Shown here: piece after piece, positions 23,660 through 35,423 of the stretch
Numbering within the stretch: position 1 is the stretch's first letter
Layout: each line of letters starts with the position of its first letter
NCBI RefSeq assembly: GCF_038502225.1
Contig: NC_091340.1
Span: 30,185,619 to 30,249,618 of the forward strand
Origin: Cherax quadricarinatus
Taxonomy: Eukaryota; Arthropoda; Malacostraca; Decapoda; Parastacidae
Direction of reading: 5' to 3'
DNA: 64,000 nt
Notes under the pieces: generated by a model
What the model was told of the DNA's origin: nothing
Databases searched by the model: none
What the model saw: the letters and a program-made list of their open reading frames with translations, nothing else
Translations under genes and position numbers: made by a program

Positions 23660-24983
23660 GTCCGATTACATTCTTCTTTGCAAATATACAGGGTCTAAAG
23701 CCAGCAACAAACAACAAAATACCTTTCATCCGTGGACTGCTTGCAGAGGCAAAGGCAATGTTTGCGGCTTTCACTGAGACCCACATAAAGGATCACTTGG
23801 ACAACGAAATATGGATCCCAGGTTACAACCTATACAGATGTGACAGAGTGAACAGGCAAAAAAGGGGGGGGGGGTTGGCCTGTACATTGCAGAGTCACTT
23901 GTTTGCACAGAACTGCTTAATGCCTCAAATGATGTAGTGGAAGTTTTAGCAGTAAAGGTCGAGAACCAAAACCTAGTCATTGTGGTAGTCTACAAGCCTC
24001 CGGATGCAACATCCCAGCAATTCCAGGAACAGCTGTTAAAAATTGACCACTGTCTGGAAAATCTTCCAGCTCCTGCACCCAACATCTTGCTCCTGGGGGA
24101 TTTCAACTTAAGGCACCTAAAATGGAGGAATATAGCAAATAATATTGTTGCAGTAATAACACCAGGAGGCAGCTCTGATGAAAACTCACACTCACACGAG
24201 CTTTTAAATCTCTGCACAAAATTCAATTTAAACCAGCAAATAATAGAGCCTACTAGACTGGAGAATACACTAGACCTCATCTTCACTAACAATGAGGATC
24301 TGATAAGAAATGTCACCATATCAAAAACAATATACTCAGATCACAACATAATTGAGGTTCAGACATGTATGCGCGGAGCCCCAGACCGACATAATGAGAC
24401 TAGTCACGAGGGAGCATTCACCAAATTCAACTTCAGTAACAAAAACATAAAGTGGGACCAAGTAAACCAAGTCCTAACCGATATAAGCTGGGAAGATATA
24501 CTAAGCAACACAGACCCCAACTTATGCCTAGAACAGATTAACTTGGTGGCACTCGATGTATGCACAAGGCTTATTCCTCTAAGAAAAAGGAGGAGTAGAT
24601 GTAAAATAGAAAGAGACAGGCGCTCCCTTTACAGGCGACGGAAAAGAATAACAGAGCGGCTAAAAGAGGTCAATATATCTGAAATGCGTAGGGAGACACT
24701 GGTCAGAGAAATAGCAAGCATCGAACTTAAGCTAAAGGAATCTTATAGGAGTCAGGAATCGCGGGAAGAACTAAAAGCCATAAATGAAATCGAAAGAAAC
24801 CCAAAGTATTTCTTCTCCTATGCCAAATCAAAGTCGAGAACAACGTCCAGTATTGGGCCCCTACTTAAACAAGATGGGTCCTACACAGATGACAGCAAGG
24901 AAATGAGTGAGCTACTCAAGTCCCAATATGACTCAGTTTTTAGCAAGCCGCTAACCAGACTGAGAGTCGAAGATCAAAATTAA
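23660..24983 (+). pseudogene. LINE-A copy 1 ORF2 part 1: APE endonuclease and linker
   Basis: The endonuclease starts near 23670 (FFANIQGLKP), with the catalytic FTETHIKDH motif near 23775. A frameshift falls in the G-run near 23865. The second half (from 23937) is open: VVVYKPPDATSQQF, LLLGDFNLRHLKWR, TLDLIFTNN, and SDHNII with the catalytic histidine. A basic linker follows (RLIPLRKRRSRCKIERDRRS) before the RT, with a stop at 24981. In the family the nuclease nicks the target so that its 3' end primes cDNA synthesis. Confidence 0.85.
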
Positions 24984-26690
24984 TTTTTTATGAGAGAGCC
25001 ACAAAATTTGATTAACACAAGCCTATCCGATGTTATCCTGACGCAAAATGACTTCGAACAGGCGATAAATGACATGCTCATGCACTCTGCCCCAGGGCAA
25101 GACTCATGGAACTCCGTGTTCATCAAGAACTGCAAGATAGGGGCTATCACGAGCCTTTTCCATCCTATGGAGAGGGAGCATGGACACGGGGGTCGTCCCA
25201 CAGTTACTAAAAACAACATACATAGCCCCACTCCACAAAGGGGGCAGTAAAGCAACAGCAAAGCAAAGAACTGCAGACCAATAGCACTAACATCCCATAT
25301 CATAAAAATCTTTGAAAGGGTCCTAAGAAGCAAGATCACCACCCATCTAGAAACCCATCAGTTACACAACCCAGGGCAACATGGGTTTAGAACAGGTCGC
25401 TCCTGTCTGTCTCGACTATTGGATCACTACGACAAGGTCCTAAATGCACTAGAAGACAAAAAGAATGCAGATGTAATACATACAGACTTTGCAAAAGCCT
25501 TCGATAAGTGTGACCATGGCGTAATATCGCACAAAATGCGTGCTAAAGGAATAGCAGGAAAAATCGGTCGATGGATCTATAATTTCCTCACTAACAGAAC
25601 ACAGAGAGTAGTCGTCAACAGAGTTAAGTCCGAGGCAGCTACGGTGAAAAGCTCTGTTCCACAAGGCACAGTACTCGCTCCCATTTTGTTCCTCATCCTC
25701 ATTTCCGACATAGACAAGGATGTCAGCCACAGCACCGTGTCTTCCTTTACAGATGACACCCGAATCTGCATGACAGTGTCTTCCATTGCAGACACTGCAA
25801 GGCTCCAGGCGGACATCAACCAAATCTTTCAGTGGGCTGCAGAAAACAATATGAAGTTCAACGATGAGAAATTTCAATTACTCAGATATGGTAAACACGA
25901 GGAAATTAAATCTTCATCAGAGTACAAAACAAATTCTGGCCACAAAATAGAGCGAAACACCAACGTCTAAGACCTGGGAGTGATCATGTCGGAGGATCTC
26001 ACCCTCAAGGACCATAACATTGTATCAATCGCATCTGCTAGAAAAATGACAGGATGGATAATGAGAACCTTCAAAACTAGGGAGGCCAAGCCCATGATGA
26101 CTCTCTTCAGGTCACTTGTTCTATCTAGGCTGGAATATTGCTGCACACTAACAGCACCTTTCAAGGCAGGTGAAATTGCTGACCTAGAAAATGTACAGAG
26201 AACCATCACGGCGCGCATAACGGAGATAAAACACCTCAATTACTGGGAGCGCTTGAGGTTCCTAAACCTGTATTCCCTGGAACGCAGGCGGGAGAGATAC
26301 ATGATTATATACACCTGGAAAATCCTAGAGGGACTAGTAACGAACTTGCACACGAAAATCACTCACAACGAAAGCAAAAGACTTGGCAGACGATGCAACA
26401 TCCCCCCAATGAAAAGCAGGGGTGTCACTAGCACGTTAAGAGACCATACAATAAGTGTCAGGGGCCCGAGACTGTTCAACTGCCTCCCAGCATACATAAG
26501 GGGGATTACCAACAGACCCCTGGCAGTCTTCAAGCTGGCACTGGACAAGCACCTAAAGTCGGGTCCTGACCAGCCGGGCTGTGGCTCATACATTGGTTTG
26601 CGTGCAGCCAGCAGCAACAGCCTGGTTGATCAGGCTCTGATCCACCAGGAAGCCTGGTCACAGACCGGGCCGGGGGCGTTGACCCCCTGA
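24984..26690 (+). pseudogene. LINE-A copy 1 ORF2 part 2: reverse transcriptase
   Basis: The N-terminal part (INDMLMHSAPGQDSWNSVFI, near 25065-25120) is followed by frame breaks near 25150-25250. From about 25370 the frame is open. Motif A is TDFAKAFDKCDH and motif B SVPQGTVLAPILFL. Motif C reads SFTDDTRI, where copy 3 has SFADDTRI, so the Ala before the catalytic Asp pair is changed. A single nonsense change (TAA at 25968, AAA in copy 3) cuts the protein; the same frame resumes to the C-terminus (RGPRLFNCLPAYIRG). Close identity with copy 3 suggests a fairly recent common source. Confidence 0.85.
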
Positions 26691-26716
26691 ACTCTCTCCA
26701 GGTAAACTCCAGGTAC

Positions 26717-27887
26717 CTCATCTCCCACAACATACTCAACATAAGTCAGTTTGGGTTCAGGCCTAATAAAAATACTGATGATGCTATTATTCACATGCTA
26801 TAACAAATATACACTGCACTCGTGAAAAACGAAGTCCCATTGGGGATCTTTATTGATTTACGTAAAGCTTTTGAGACAACTGATCATGATTTGTTGCACA
26901 TAAAATTACCACACTATTGTATAAGAGGGCACTCCCTCAACTACCTAAAGTCATACCTTAGCAACAGAAGCCAATATGTGTACAAAAATGGAGCAAACTC
27001 TTCCACACAACCAATTACAGTTGGTGTCCCACAGGGAAGTGTCCTACGCCCTCTTCTCTTTCTCATTTACATAAACGACCTGCCAAATGCATCGCAACTA
27101 CTCAAACCCACACTATTTGCAGATGACACTACATACGTCTTCTCTCACACAAGCCCAGTCATACTAGCCAATTCTGTAAATACCGAATTACAGAAAATAT
27201 TTACCTGGATGATGATTAATAAACTTACTCTCAATACTGACAAAACTTACTTCATACAGTTTGGAAACAGAACCACCGATGTCCCTCTTAACATAATGAT
27301 AAACGGTTCACCTATCACAAAGTTCACAGAGGGAAAATTCTTAGGAATCCACCTTGATAATAGACTCAAATTTCAAACACATATACAGCAAATTTCCAAG
27401 AAAATTTCAAGACCGTAGGCATACTATCGAAGATACGGTACTATGTTCCACAGTCAGACCTCCTGGCCCTATATCACTCACTTATTTACCCCTATCTCAC
27501 CTATGGAATTTGTGCATGGGGCTCAACAACACTAAACCATCTCAGACCATTAATTACCCAACAAAAGGCTGCAGTCAGAATGATAACAAATTCCCAATAC
27601 AGGCAGAACACTCCACCAATATTCAAAACTCTAAACCTACTCACCATACAAAACATTCATACTTATAACTGCACCTACTACATACATAGAACACTTAACT
27701 CTGATATTAACCCTCCCCTCAAACATCTCCTTACCAACCTCAACAGAACACATGACCACAACACAAGGCACAGATCACTCTTTGATGTTCCTCGTGTCCA
27801 TCTCACGCTATGCAAAAACTCAATGCACATAAAAGGCCCTAAAATCTGGAATTCATTACCTGTGAATATAAAAGAAACTCTGTCTGT
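26717..27887 (+). pseudogene. LINE-B copy 2: RT fragment
   Basis: Begins in the RT (FGFRPNKNTDDAIIHML equivalent) and covers motif A (FIDLRKAFETTDH), motif B (VGVPQGSVLRPLLFL), motif C (LFADDTTY) and the C-terminal domain. Against the intact copy at 44.57-47.52 kb it has a stop near 26802 and a 1-nt deletion near 27412 that shifts the frame. The fragment ends at 27887, about 65 bp before the normal stop, where it passes without a break into the 21-bp satellite. Confidence 0.85.
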
Positions 27888-30800
27888 TTGTAGTGTGGGT
27901 ACTGTTGTTTGTAGTGTGGGTACTGTTGTTGGTAGTGTTGGTACTGTTGTTGGTAGTGTAGGTGCTGTTGTTGGTAGTGTGGGTACTTTTCTTGGTAGTG
28001 TGGGTACTGTTATTTTTAGTGTGGGTACTGTTGTTGGAAGTGTGGGTACTGTTGTTGGTAGTGTGGGCACTGTTGCTGGTAGTGTGGGTACTGTTGTTGG
28101 TAGTGTGGGTGCTGTTGTTGGTAGTGTGGGTACTGTTGTTGGTAGTGTGGGTACTGTTGTTGGTAGCGTGGGTATTGTTATTGGCAGTGAGGGTACTGTT
28201 GCTGGTACTGTACGTACTTTTCTTGGTGTTGTGGGTATACTGTTGTTGGTAGTGTGGGAACTGTTGTTGGTAGTGTGGGTACTGTTGCTGGTACTGCGGG
28301 TACTGTAGGTTCTATTGTTTTTAGTGTGGGTACTTTTGTTGGTAGTGTGGGTGCCGTTGTTGGTAGTGTGGGTACTTTTGTTGGTAGTGTGGATACTTTT
28401 GTTGGTAGTGTGGGTACTGTTGTTGGTAGTGTGGGTACTGTTGTTGGTAGTGTGGGTACTGTTGTTGGTAGTGTGGGTACTGTTGTTGGTAGTGTGGGTG
28501 ATGTTACTGGTAGTGTGGGAACTGTAGGTTCTATTGTTGGTAGTGTGGGTACTTTTGTTGGTAGTGTGGGTACCGTTGTTAGTAGAGTGGGTACTTGTTG
28601 GTAGTGTGGGTACTGTTGTTGGTAGTGTGGTTACTGTTATTTGTAGTGTGGATACTTTTGTTGGTAGTGTGGGTATTGTTGCTGGTAGTGTGGATTCTGT
28701 TGTTGGTAGTGTGGGTACTGTTGTTGGTAGAGTGGGTACTGTTGTTTGTAGTGTAGGTACTGTTGCTGGTAGTGTGGGTACTTTTGTTGGTAGTGTGGGT
28801 ACTGTTGTTGGTAGTGTGGGTACTGTTGTTTGTAGTGCGGGTACTGTTACTGGTAGTGTGGGTACTTTCGTTGGTAGTGTGGGTACCGTTGTTGGTAGTG
28901 TAGGTACTGTTATTTGTAGTGTGGGTAGTGCTGTTGGTAGTGTAGGTACTTTTGTTGGTAGTATGGGTACTGTTATTGGTAGTGTGGGTATTGTTGTTGG
29001 CAGTGTGGGTACTTTTGATGGTAGTGTGGATACTGCTGTTGGTAGTGTGGGTACTGTTGCTGTAGTGTAGGTACTGTTGTTGGTAGTGAGGGTAATTTTG
29101 TTGGTAGCGTGGGTACTGTTGTTTGAAGTGTGGGTATTGTTATTGGTAGTGTGGGTACTGTTGTTGGTAGTGTGGGTACTTTTGTTAGAAGTGTAGGTAC
29201 TGTTGTTGGTAGTGTGGGGACTTTTGTTGGTAGTGTGGGTATTGATATTGGTAGTGTGGGTACTGTTGTTGGTAGTGTGGGTACTGTTGTTGGTAGTGTG
29301 GGTACTGTTGTTGGTAGCGTGGGTATTGTTATTGGCAGTGAGGGTACTGTTGCTGGTACTGTACGTACTTTTCTTGGTGTTGTGGGTATACTGTTGTTGG
29401 TAGTGTGGGAACTGTTGTTGGTAGTGTGGGTACTGTTGCTGGTACTGTGGGTACTGTAGGTTCTATTGTTTTTAGTGTGGGTACTTTTGTTGGTAGTGTG
29501 GGTGCCGTTGTTGGTAGTGTGGGTACTTTTCTTGGTAGTGTGGATACTTTTGTTGGTAGTGTGGGTACTGTTGTTGGTAGTGTGGGTACTGTTGTTGGTA
29601 GTGTGGGTACTGTTGTTGGTAGTGTGGGTACTGTTGTTGGTAGTGTGGGTGATGTTACTGGTAGTGTGGGAACTGTAGGTTCTATTGTTGGTAGTGTGGG
29701 TACTTTTGTTGGTAGTGTGGGTACCGTTGTTAGTAGAGTGGGTACTTGTTGGTAGTGTGGGTACTGTTGTTGGTAGTGTGGTTACTGTTATTTGTAGTGT
29801 GGATACTTTTGTTGGAAGTGTGGGTATTGTTGCTGGTAGTGTGGATTCTGTTGTTGGTAGTGTGGGTACTGTTGTTGGTAGAGTGGGTACTGTTGTTTGT
29901 AGTGTAGGTACTGTTGCTGGTAGTGTGGGTACTTTTGTTGGTAGTGTGGGTACTGTTGTTGGTAGTGTGGGTACTGTTGTTTGTAGTGCGGGTACTGTTA
30001 CTGGTAGTGTGGGTACTTTCGTTGGTAGTGTGGGTACCGTTGTTGGTAGTGTAGGTACTGTTATTTGTAGTGTGGGTAGTGCTGTTGGTAGTGTAGGTAC
30101 TTTTGTTGGTAGTATGGGTACTGTTATTGGTAGTGTGGGTATTGTTGTTGGCAGTGTGGGTACTTTTGATGGTAGTGTGGATACTGCTGTTGGTAGTGTG
30201 GGTACTGTTGCTGTAGTGTAGGTACTGTTGTTGGTAGTGAGGGTAATTTTGTTGGTAGCGTGGGTACTGTTGTTTGAAGTGTGGGTATTGTTATTGGTAG
30301 TGTGGGTACTGTTGTTGGTAGTGTGGGTACTTTTGTTGGTAATGTGGGTACTGTTACTGGTAGTGTGAGTAAAGTTGTTGGTAGTGTGGGTACTGTTGTT
30401 GGTAGCGTGGGTACTGTTGCTGGTAGTGTAGGTACTGTTGTTGGTAGTGTGGGTACTTTTGTTGGTAATGAGGGTACTGTTGTTGGTAGTGTGGGTACTG
30501 TTGTTGGTACTGTGGGTACTGTTGTTGGCAGTGTGGGTACTGTTATTGGTAGTGTGAGTACTGTTGTTGGTAGTTTGGGTACTGTTGGTAGTGTGGGTAC
30601 TGTTGCTGGAAGTGTGGGTACTGTTTTTGGAAGTTTTGGTAATGTTGCTGGTAGTGTGTTTACTGTTGCTGGTAGTGCGGGTACTGTTGTTGGTAGTGTG
30701 GGCACTGTTGCTGTTAATGTGGATACTGTTGCTGGTAGTGTGATACTGTTGCCGGTAGTGTGGGTACTGTTGCTGGTAGTGTGGATGCTGTTGCTGGTAG

Positions 30801-31867
30801 TGTGGTTACTGTTGCTGGTAGTGTGGGTACTGTTGCTGGTAGTGTGGATACTGTTGCTTGTAGTGTGATACTGTTGCTGGAAGTGTGGGTACTGTTTTTG
30901 GAAGTTTGGATAATGTTGCTGGTAGTGTGATACTGTTGCTGGTAGTGTGGGTACTGTTGCTGGTAGTGTGGGTACTGTTGCTGGTAGTGTGATACTATTG
31001 CTGGTAGTGTGATACTGTTGCTGGTAGTGTGGATACTGTTGCTGGTAGTGTGATACTGTTGCTGGTAGTGTGATACTGTTGCTGGTAGTGTGATGCTGTT
31101 GCTGGTAGTGTGGTACTGTTGCTGGTAGTGTGATACTGTTGCTGGTAGTGTGATACTATTGCTGGTAGTGTGGATACTGTTGCTGGTAGTGTGATACTGT
31201 TGCTGGTAGTGTGATACTGTTGCTGGTAGTGTGATACTGATGCTGGTAGTGTGATACTGTTGCTGGTAGTGTGGGTACTGTTGCTGGTAGTGTGATACTG
31301 TTGCTGGTAGTGTGATACTGTTGCTGGTAGTGTGATACTGTTGCTGGTAGTGTGATACTGTTGCTGGTAGTGTGATACTGTTGCTGGTAGTGTGGGTACT
31401 GTTGCTGTTAGTGTGGATACTGTTGCTGGTAGTGTGATACTGTTGCTGGTAGTGTGATACTGTTGCTGGTAGTGTGGGTACTGTTGCTGGTAGTGTGATA
31501 CTGTTGCTGGTAGTGTGGGTACTGTTGCTGGTAGTGTGGATACTGTTGCTGGTAGTGTGATACTGTTGCTGGTAGTGTGGGTACTGTTGTTGGTAGTGTG
31601 TGTATTGTTGCTGTTAGTGTGGGTACTGTTGTTGGTAGTGTGGGTACTGTTGCTGGTAGTGTGATACTGTTGCTGATAGTGTGATACTGTTGCTGGTAGT
31701 GTGGGTACTGTTGTTGTTAGTGTGTGTATTGTTGCTGTTAGTGTGGGTACTGTTGTTGGTAGTGTGGGTGCTGTTGCTGTTAATGTGGATACTGTTGCTG
31801 GTAGTGTGATACTGTTGCTGGTAGTGTGGGTACTGTTGTTGGTAGTGTGGGTACTGTTGATTGTAGT
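27888..31867. repeat. 4-kb satellite of 21-bp then 20-bp units
   Basis: The unit GGTAGTGTGGGTACTGTTGT plus T (21 bp) fills 27888-30730. From there a 20-bp variant (CTGGTAGTGTGATACTGTTG) dominates to 31867. The 21-bp part is in frame with itself, giving long VVGSVGT-type frames on the plus strand and LPTTVPT-type frames on the minus strand; neither is a gene. It starts exactly where the LINE-B fragment ends. A few more units continue to the right of the SINE, at 32173-32232. Confidence 0.95.
28150..30340. repeat. 1,151-bp direct duplication within the satellite
   Basis: Bases from about 28150 to 29190 recur nearly identically 1,151 bp downstream (about 29301-30341). Distinctive non-unit landmarks are shared, such as CTGTACGTACTTTTCTTGG and GTATACTGTTGTTGG. 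Divergence is tiny (for example AGTGTGGATA contexts differing by one base). 1,151 is not a multiple of 21, so the exchange did not simply skip whole units. Confidence 0.85.
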
Positions 31868-32172
31868 AAGATAAGATAAGATTTCTTTCGGATTTTTAAC
31901 CCCGATGGGTTTGCCACCCAGGATAACCCAAGAAAGTCAGTGGGTCATCGAGGACTGTCTGTCTTATTTCCATTGTGGTCCTCAATCTTGTCCCCCAGGA
32001 TGCCACCCGCACCAGTCGACTAACAATCAGGTACCTATTTGCTGCTAGGCGAACAGGACAACAGGTGTAAGGAAACGTGTCGAAATGTTTCCACCCGCCG
32101 GGAATCGAACCCGGGCCCTCCGTGTGTGAAGCGGGAGCTTTAGCCACCAGGCCACCGGGCCACCGGGCCACC
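31868..32172 (-). mobile_element. tRNA-derived SINE inserted in the satellite
   Basis: Read on the minus strand: a tRNA-like head with GGTGGCTAAAGCTCCCGCTT, a CAC-like anticodon region and the B-box GGGTTCGATTCCC. The body follows (CACCTGTTGTCCTGTTC, GTCGACTGGTGCGGGTGGC), and the element ends in a TTATC-type pentanucleotide tail (31868-31885). The head is compatible with tRNA-Val ancestry. At its 5' end GGCCACCG is repeated three times. Satellite units lie on both sides. Confidence 0.8.
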
Positions 32173-32233
32173 GTCTGGGTACTGTTGATGGTAGTCTGGG
32201 TACTGTTGATGGTAGTCTGGGTATTATTGAAGA

Positions 32234-32577
32234 CTGAGACACTTACGCAACATATGGGAATCATTACTGAGGAAACGTTTCGCCACACAGTGACTTCATC
32301 AGTCCAATACAAAGCAGAAAGGTGTAAGGAGAGGAGGAGTTTGAGGTAATCAGTCCTTCAGCCTGGAGTCAATATGTTCAGTCCATCAATCTTGTAGAAT
32401 GTACGGTTTAGGGCCGTAGACGTGGCGTATATACTGTAGTCAGGTGAGGCGAAGCAGGAGGAGGCGGGGTCATAGTGGTACCATCCACTAGTCGAAGTAG
32501 ATCTTCGTCCAGAGGTTGGACAAGTGTTGAAGAATTCTTTGTAACAAGAACCCATGATGCTGCAGTGTCTGACAGTT
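32234..32577 (-). mobile_element. Hammerhead element family B, single unit
   Basis: One unpaired unit on the minus strand. It begins with CTGTCAGACACTGCAGCATC (32577 downwards), then a TATA-like TACAGTATATACG, the GATTGATGGACTGAACA segment, and the hammerhead. It ends near 32234 with GTGTCTCAGTCTT. It shows what a complete monomer of this family looks like outside the inverted dimers. No coding capacity is visible. Confidence 0.7.
32271..32305 (-). ncRNA. Hammerhead-like motif, family B, single unit
   Basis: Minus strand: GGA, core CTGATGAA, stem II GTCAC/GTGGC (one G-U pair) around TGT, GAA, ACGT, T, TCC. Confidence 0.65.
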
Positions 32578-32632
32578 GTGATGAATAGTTTAAAAAACTT
32601 AACTTTTTTTTTAAACGATTTATCACCCTCTC

Positions 32633-32780
32633 CAACACTGGCTGTGGGAGAGAGAGAGAGAGAGTAGGGGGGGAGGGAGAGGCTGGAATGTTGATGGTGA
32701 GTACACGTCAGGACAACACTGGCTGTGAGACAGAGAGAGGATGGAGTGTTGAGGGTGGAGTACACATCAAGACAACACTG
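32633..32780. repeat. GA-rich simple repeat and imperfect duplication
   Basis: A (GA)n run at 32650-32668 sits inside an imperfect tandem duplication that starts twice with ACAACACTGGCTGTG and ends with GAGTACAC(G/A)TCA. From 32780 to 33040 there is only a short dyad-rich stretch (AGTGCATATGCATGTATA near 33005). Confidence 0.6.
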
Positions 32781-33042
32781 GTATATCAGTCTCTCTGTAC
32801 GGGTGTTTGCTGTGCTGTACACGACGTTAAGTGATGTCACAAATCGACGTACGTCACTCCATCTGAGCATATGTACATCAACGACTGACGCTGACACTTA
32901 CTGAGTAGTGACCAGTCACAGTAGAGGGAGGCATTGTCCTGGACTGACACTGTACTGTAAACACTGCATGAGAGGTTACAGTTACTTAACTTCCAGGGAA
33001 GATACAGTGCATATGCATGTATACAGGGCATATACATGCACT

Positions 33043-33650
33043 GTCCTGGAGGACAGTGTTGAGGGTGCTAGTGTTGTCCTGGAGGAAAGTGCTCCAGAGG
33101 GTCCTAGTGATGTCTTAGAAGATAGCACACTAAAGACAACCTTATTCGGTCCACAGAGTTTCAAAATAGAGATACTGCTGGAGATGGATCAAAATGGGAT
33201 GATGCCTCAGGGAATAGAGTCGACACACTACCAACAAAACCTGGTAGAAGCACTGATGTCCATGCAGGGGTAAAAGATATTGAGGAAACAGGAAAAACAA
33301 ATGCACCAGCAGTGAATGCAGCTACAATAAATCCTGGCAAACAAAAGTACAGTCTATGTAAATACTATGCCTTGGGTATCTGCAGGCACGGTATATCTGG
33401 TAAAACAGGTGGGACATGCACCTTTGACCATCCCAAAAAATGCCGCACCCACATGACAACAGGAGAGTGCAAGTTACCTTCTTGCAACTTATTTCACCCA
33501 GAAATGTGTCACTCATCAATCCATGAAAGAAAATGCTACAATTCATACTGCCAGGCATATCATCTAAAGGAGACTAGAAGACACAGACCAGCCAGACTAT
33601 GGAAAACAAAAGAGAGGAGCCACAACCTCTCCAGGGACAGAGGTTTTTAG
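33043..33650 (+). pseudogene. LINE-A copy 2 ORF1 with three CCCH zinc fingers
   Basis: The N-terminal 12-residue repeats (33043-33130) are in a different frame from the finger block, so the gene is broken. The finger block (33312-33650) is well preserved. Finger 1 is CKYYALGIC, then CTFDH. Finger 2 is CRTHMTTGECKLPSCNLFH (C-x8-C-x4-C-x3-H). Finger 3 is CHSSIHERKCYNSYCQAYH (C-x8-C-x4-C-x3-H). A basic tail follows. CCCH fingers bind single-stranded RNA in other proteins. Many LINE ORF1 or Gag proteins use CCHC knuckles instead, so this is a distinctive ORF1 type. Confidence 0.75.
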
Positions 33651-33799
33651 GGCCAGAAGGGAAAAAAGACTGGCAAGAAATGACAATAATCCTACACCAC
33701 CTGAAAACACTTCTGGAGCAGAGCCACAGACATTGGCCTCTACCCCAGAACAACAGATATTAGAGCCAGCAGATAAACCCCCCTAAATTCCACCAATAC

Positions 33800-34980
33800 T
33801 ACATTTGTTTTTGCAAGCATACAGGGTCTAAAGCCTTCAAAAAACAACAAAATTCCTTACATCAAGGGACTACTCACGGAGTCAAATGCAATGTTTGTAG
33901 CATTCACAGAGACCCACATAAAGGATCATTATGACAACGAAATGTGGATCCCAGGTTATAACCTATTCCGATGCGACAGACTAAACATGCAACAAGGGGG
34001 GGGGGAGGTTGGCCTATATGTCACAGAGTCGCTCATTTGCACAGAACTACTGAACACCTCAAATGATGTAGTTGAAGTTTTGGCGGTAAAGATCGAAAAC
34101 CAAAACCTTGTCATTGTGGTAGTATACAAGCCTCCAGATGCAACTTCCCAGCAATTCCAGGAGCAGCTTGAGAAAATTGACCACTGTCTGGAAAATCTCC
34201 CAACTGAGACACCTAAAATGGAGGAGTATAGCAAACAATGTTTCAGCAGAGATCAACCCGGGAGGCAGCTCAGATGAAAATTCACACACACACGAAGTAT
34301 TAAATTTCTCCAAGACTACAAGACTAGAAAATACGCTGGACCTCATCTTCACTAACAATGATGGTCTGATACGTAATATAACTGTATCAAAGACAATTCA
34401 CTCAGATCACAACATAATAGAGGTACAGACATGTATGCACAGGGCTCCGGACCAGCAAAATGTAAGCAGTCATGAAGGTCTCTTCACGAAATTCAATTTC
34501 AATAGCAAAAACATACAATGGGATCAAGTAAACCATGTCCTAAATGAAACAAGCTGGGAAGATATCCTAAACAACACGGATCCGAACATCTACCTTGAAA
34601 AAATGAATTCTTGAGATCTGCTCAAGACACATTCCATTAAGAAAAAGAAAGAGAAGATGTAAACTAGAAAGAGAGAGACGCTCCTTATACAGATGAAGGC
34701 AAAGAGTCACAGAGCTGCTGAGTGGGGTCAATATATCTGAAATATGAAGGGAAGCACTAGTCAGTGAAATTGCAAATATCGAACTTAAGCTGAAGGAATC
34801 TTATAGGAGACAAGAATCACAGGAAGAACTAAAAGCCGTAAAGGAAACTGAAAACAACCCAAAATACTTATGCCAAATCTAAGGGAAAAACAACATCCAG
34901 TATTGGGCCCCTACTTAAGTGGGATGGGACACACACAGATGAAAGCCAAGAAATGAGTGAGATACTAAAGCCCAGTATGA
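33800..34980 (+). pseudogene. LINE-A copy 2 endonuclease and linker, deleted
   Basis: The reading is open at 33891-34277 (FTETHIKDHYDNEMWIPGY through VVVYKPPDATSQQF). A deletion near 34200 then removes the GDFN catalytic block that copy 1 keeps. A second deletion near 34310 shortens the segment before TLDLIFTNND. SDHNII is present. The linker contains further stops from 34615. Catalytically dead. Confidence 0.8.
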
Positions 34981-35384
34981 CTCAGTGTTCAGCGATCCAC
35001 TGCCCACTCTAAGGGTAGACAATCCAAATGAATTCTTCATGAATGAAACCCAAAATTTGGTCATCCCAAAACTCTCGGATATTATTCTAACTTCACAAAA
35101 TTTTAAAGAGGCAATTAATGACATGCCCATGCACTCTGCCCCAGGCCCAGACTCGTGGAACTCCGTGTTCATCAAGAATTGCAAGAAGACCCTATTGCGT
35201 GCCTTCAGCATTTTATGGAGAGGAAGCATGGACACAGGGGCCATCCCACACACTAAAAACAATAGACATAGCCCCACTCCACAAAGGCGGCAGTAAAGCA
35301 ATTGTAAAGAGCTACAGACCGAAAACACTAACATCCCGTATCATGTTAGGTAAGACACTTATGCAACAGTTAGGTATCTTTATT

Positions 35385-35423
35385 TCGAAACGTTTCGCCT
35401 ACACAGTAGGCTTCTTCAGTCGA
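35385..35423 (-). ncRNA. Hammerhead-like motif, family A, left arm
   Basis: TCGA, CTGAAGAA, stem II GCCTAC/GTAGGC, GAA, ACGT, T, TCGA on the minus strand. All pairs intact. Confidence 0.7.

Larger units (their letters stand above)
22728..26715 (+). mobile_element. LINE-A copy 1 (non-LTR retrotransposon, nearly complete, inactivated)
   Basis: ORF1 with CCCH zinc fingers, then an APE-type endonuclease and RT, then a 3' UTR containing the CAGCAACAGCCTGGTTGATC segment and ending in CTCTCCAGGTAAACTCCAGG. The 5' edge runs straight into the 26-bp minisatellite, and the 3' edge abuts a LINE-B fragment. Copies 2 (33.0 kb) and 3 (48.0 kb) have the same order. Confidence 0.85.

Noticed and set aside
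27885..30870. Long VVGSVGT and LPTTVPT open frames on both strands
   Set aside because: Products of a 21-bp tandem repeat whose length is a multiple of three; no start context, domain or non-repeat coding sequence.
32090..32172. tRNA gene with CAC-like anticodon
   Set aside because: It is the head of a SINE with a conserved SINE body and TTATC tail.
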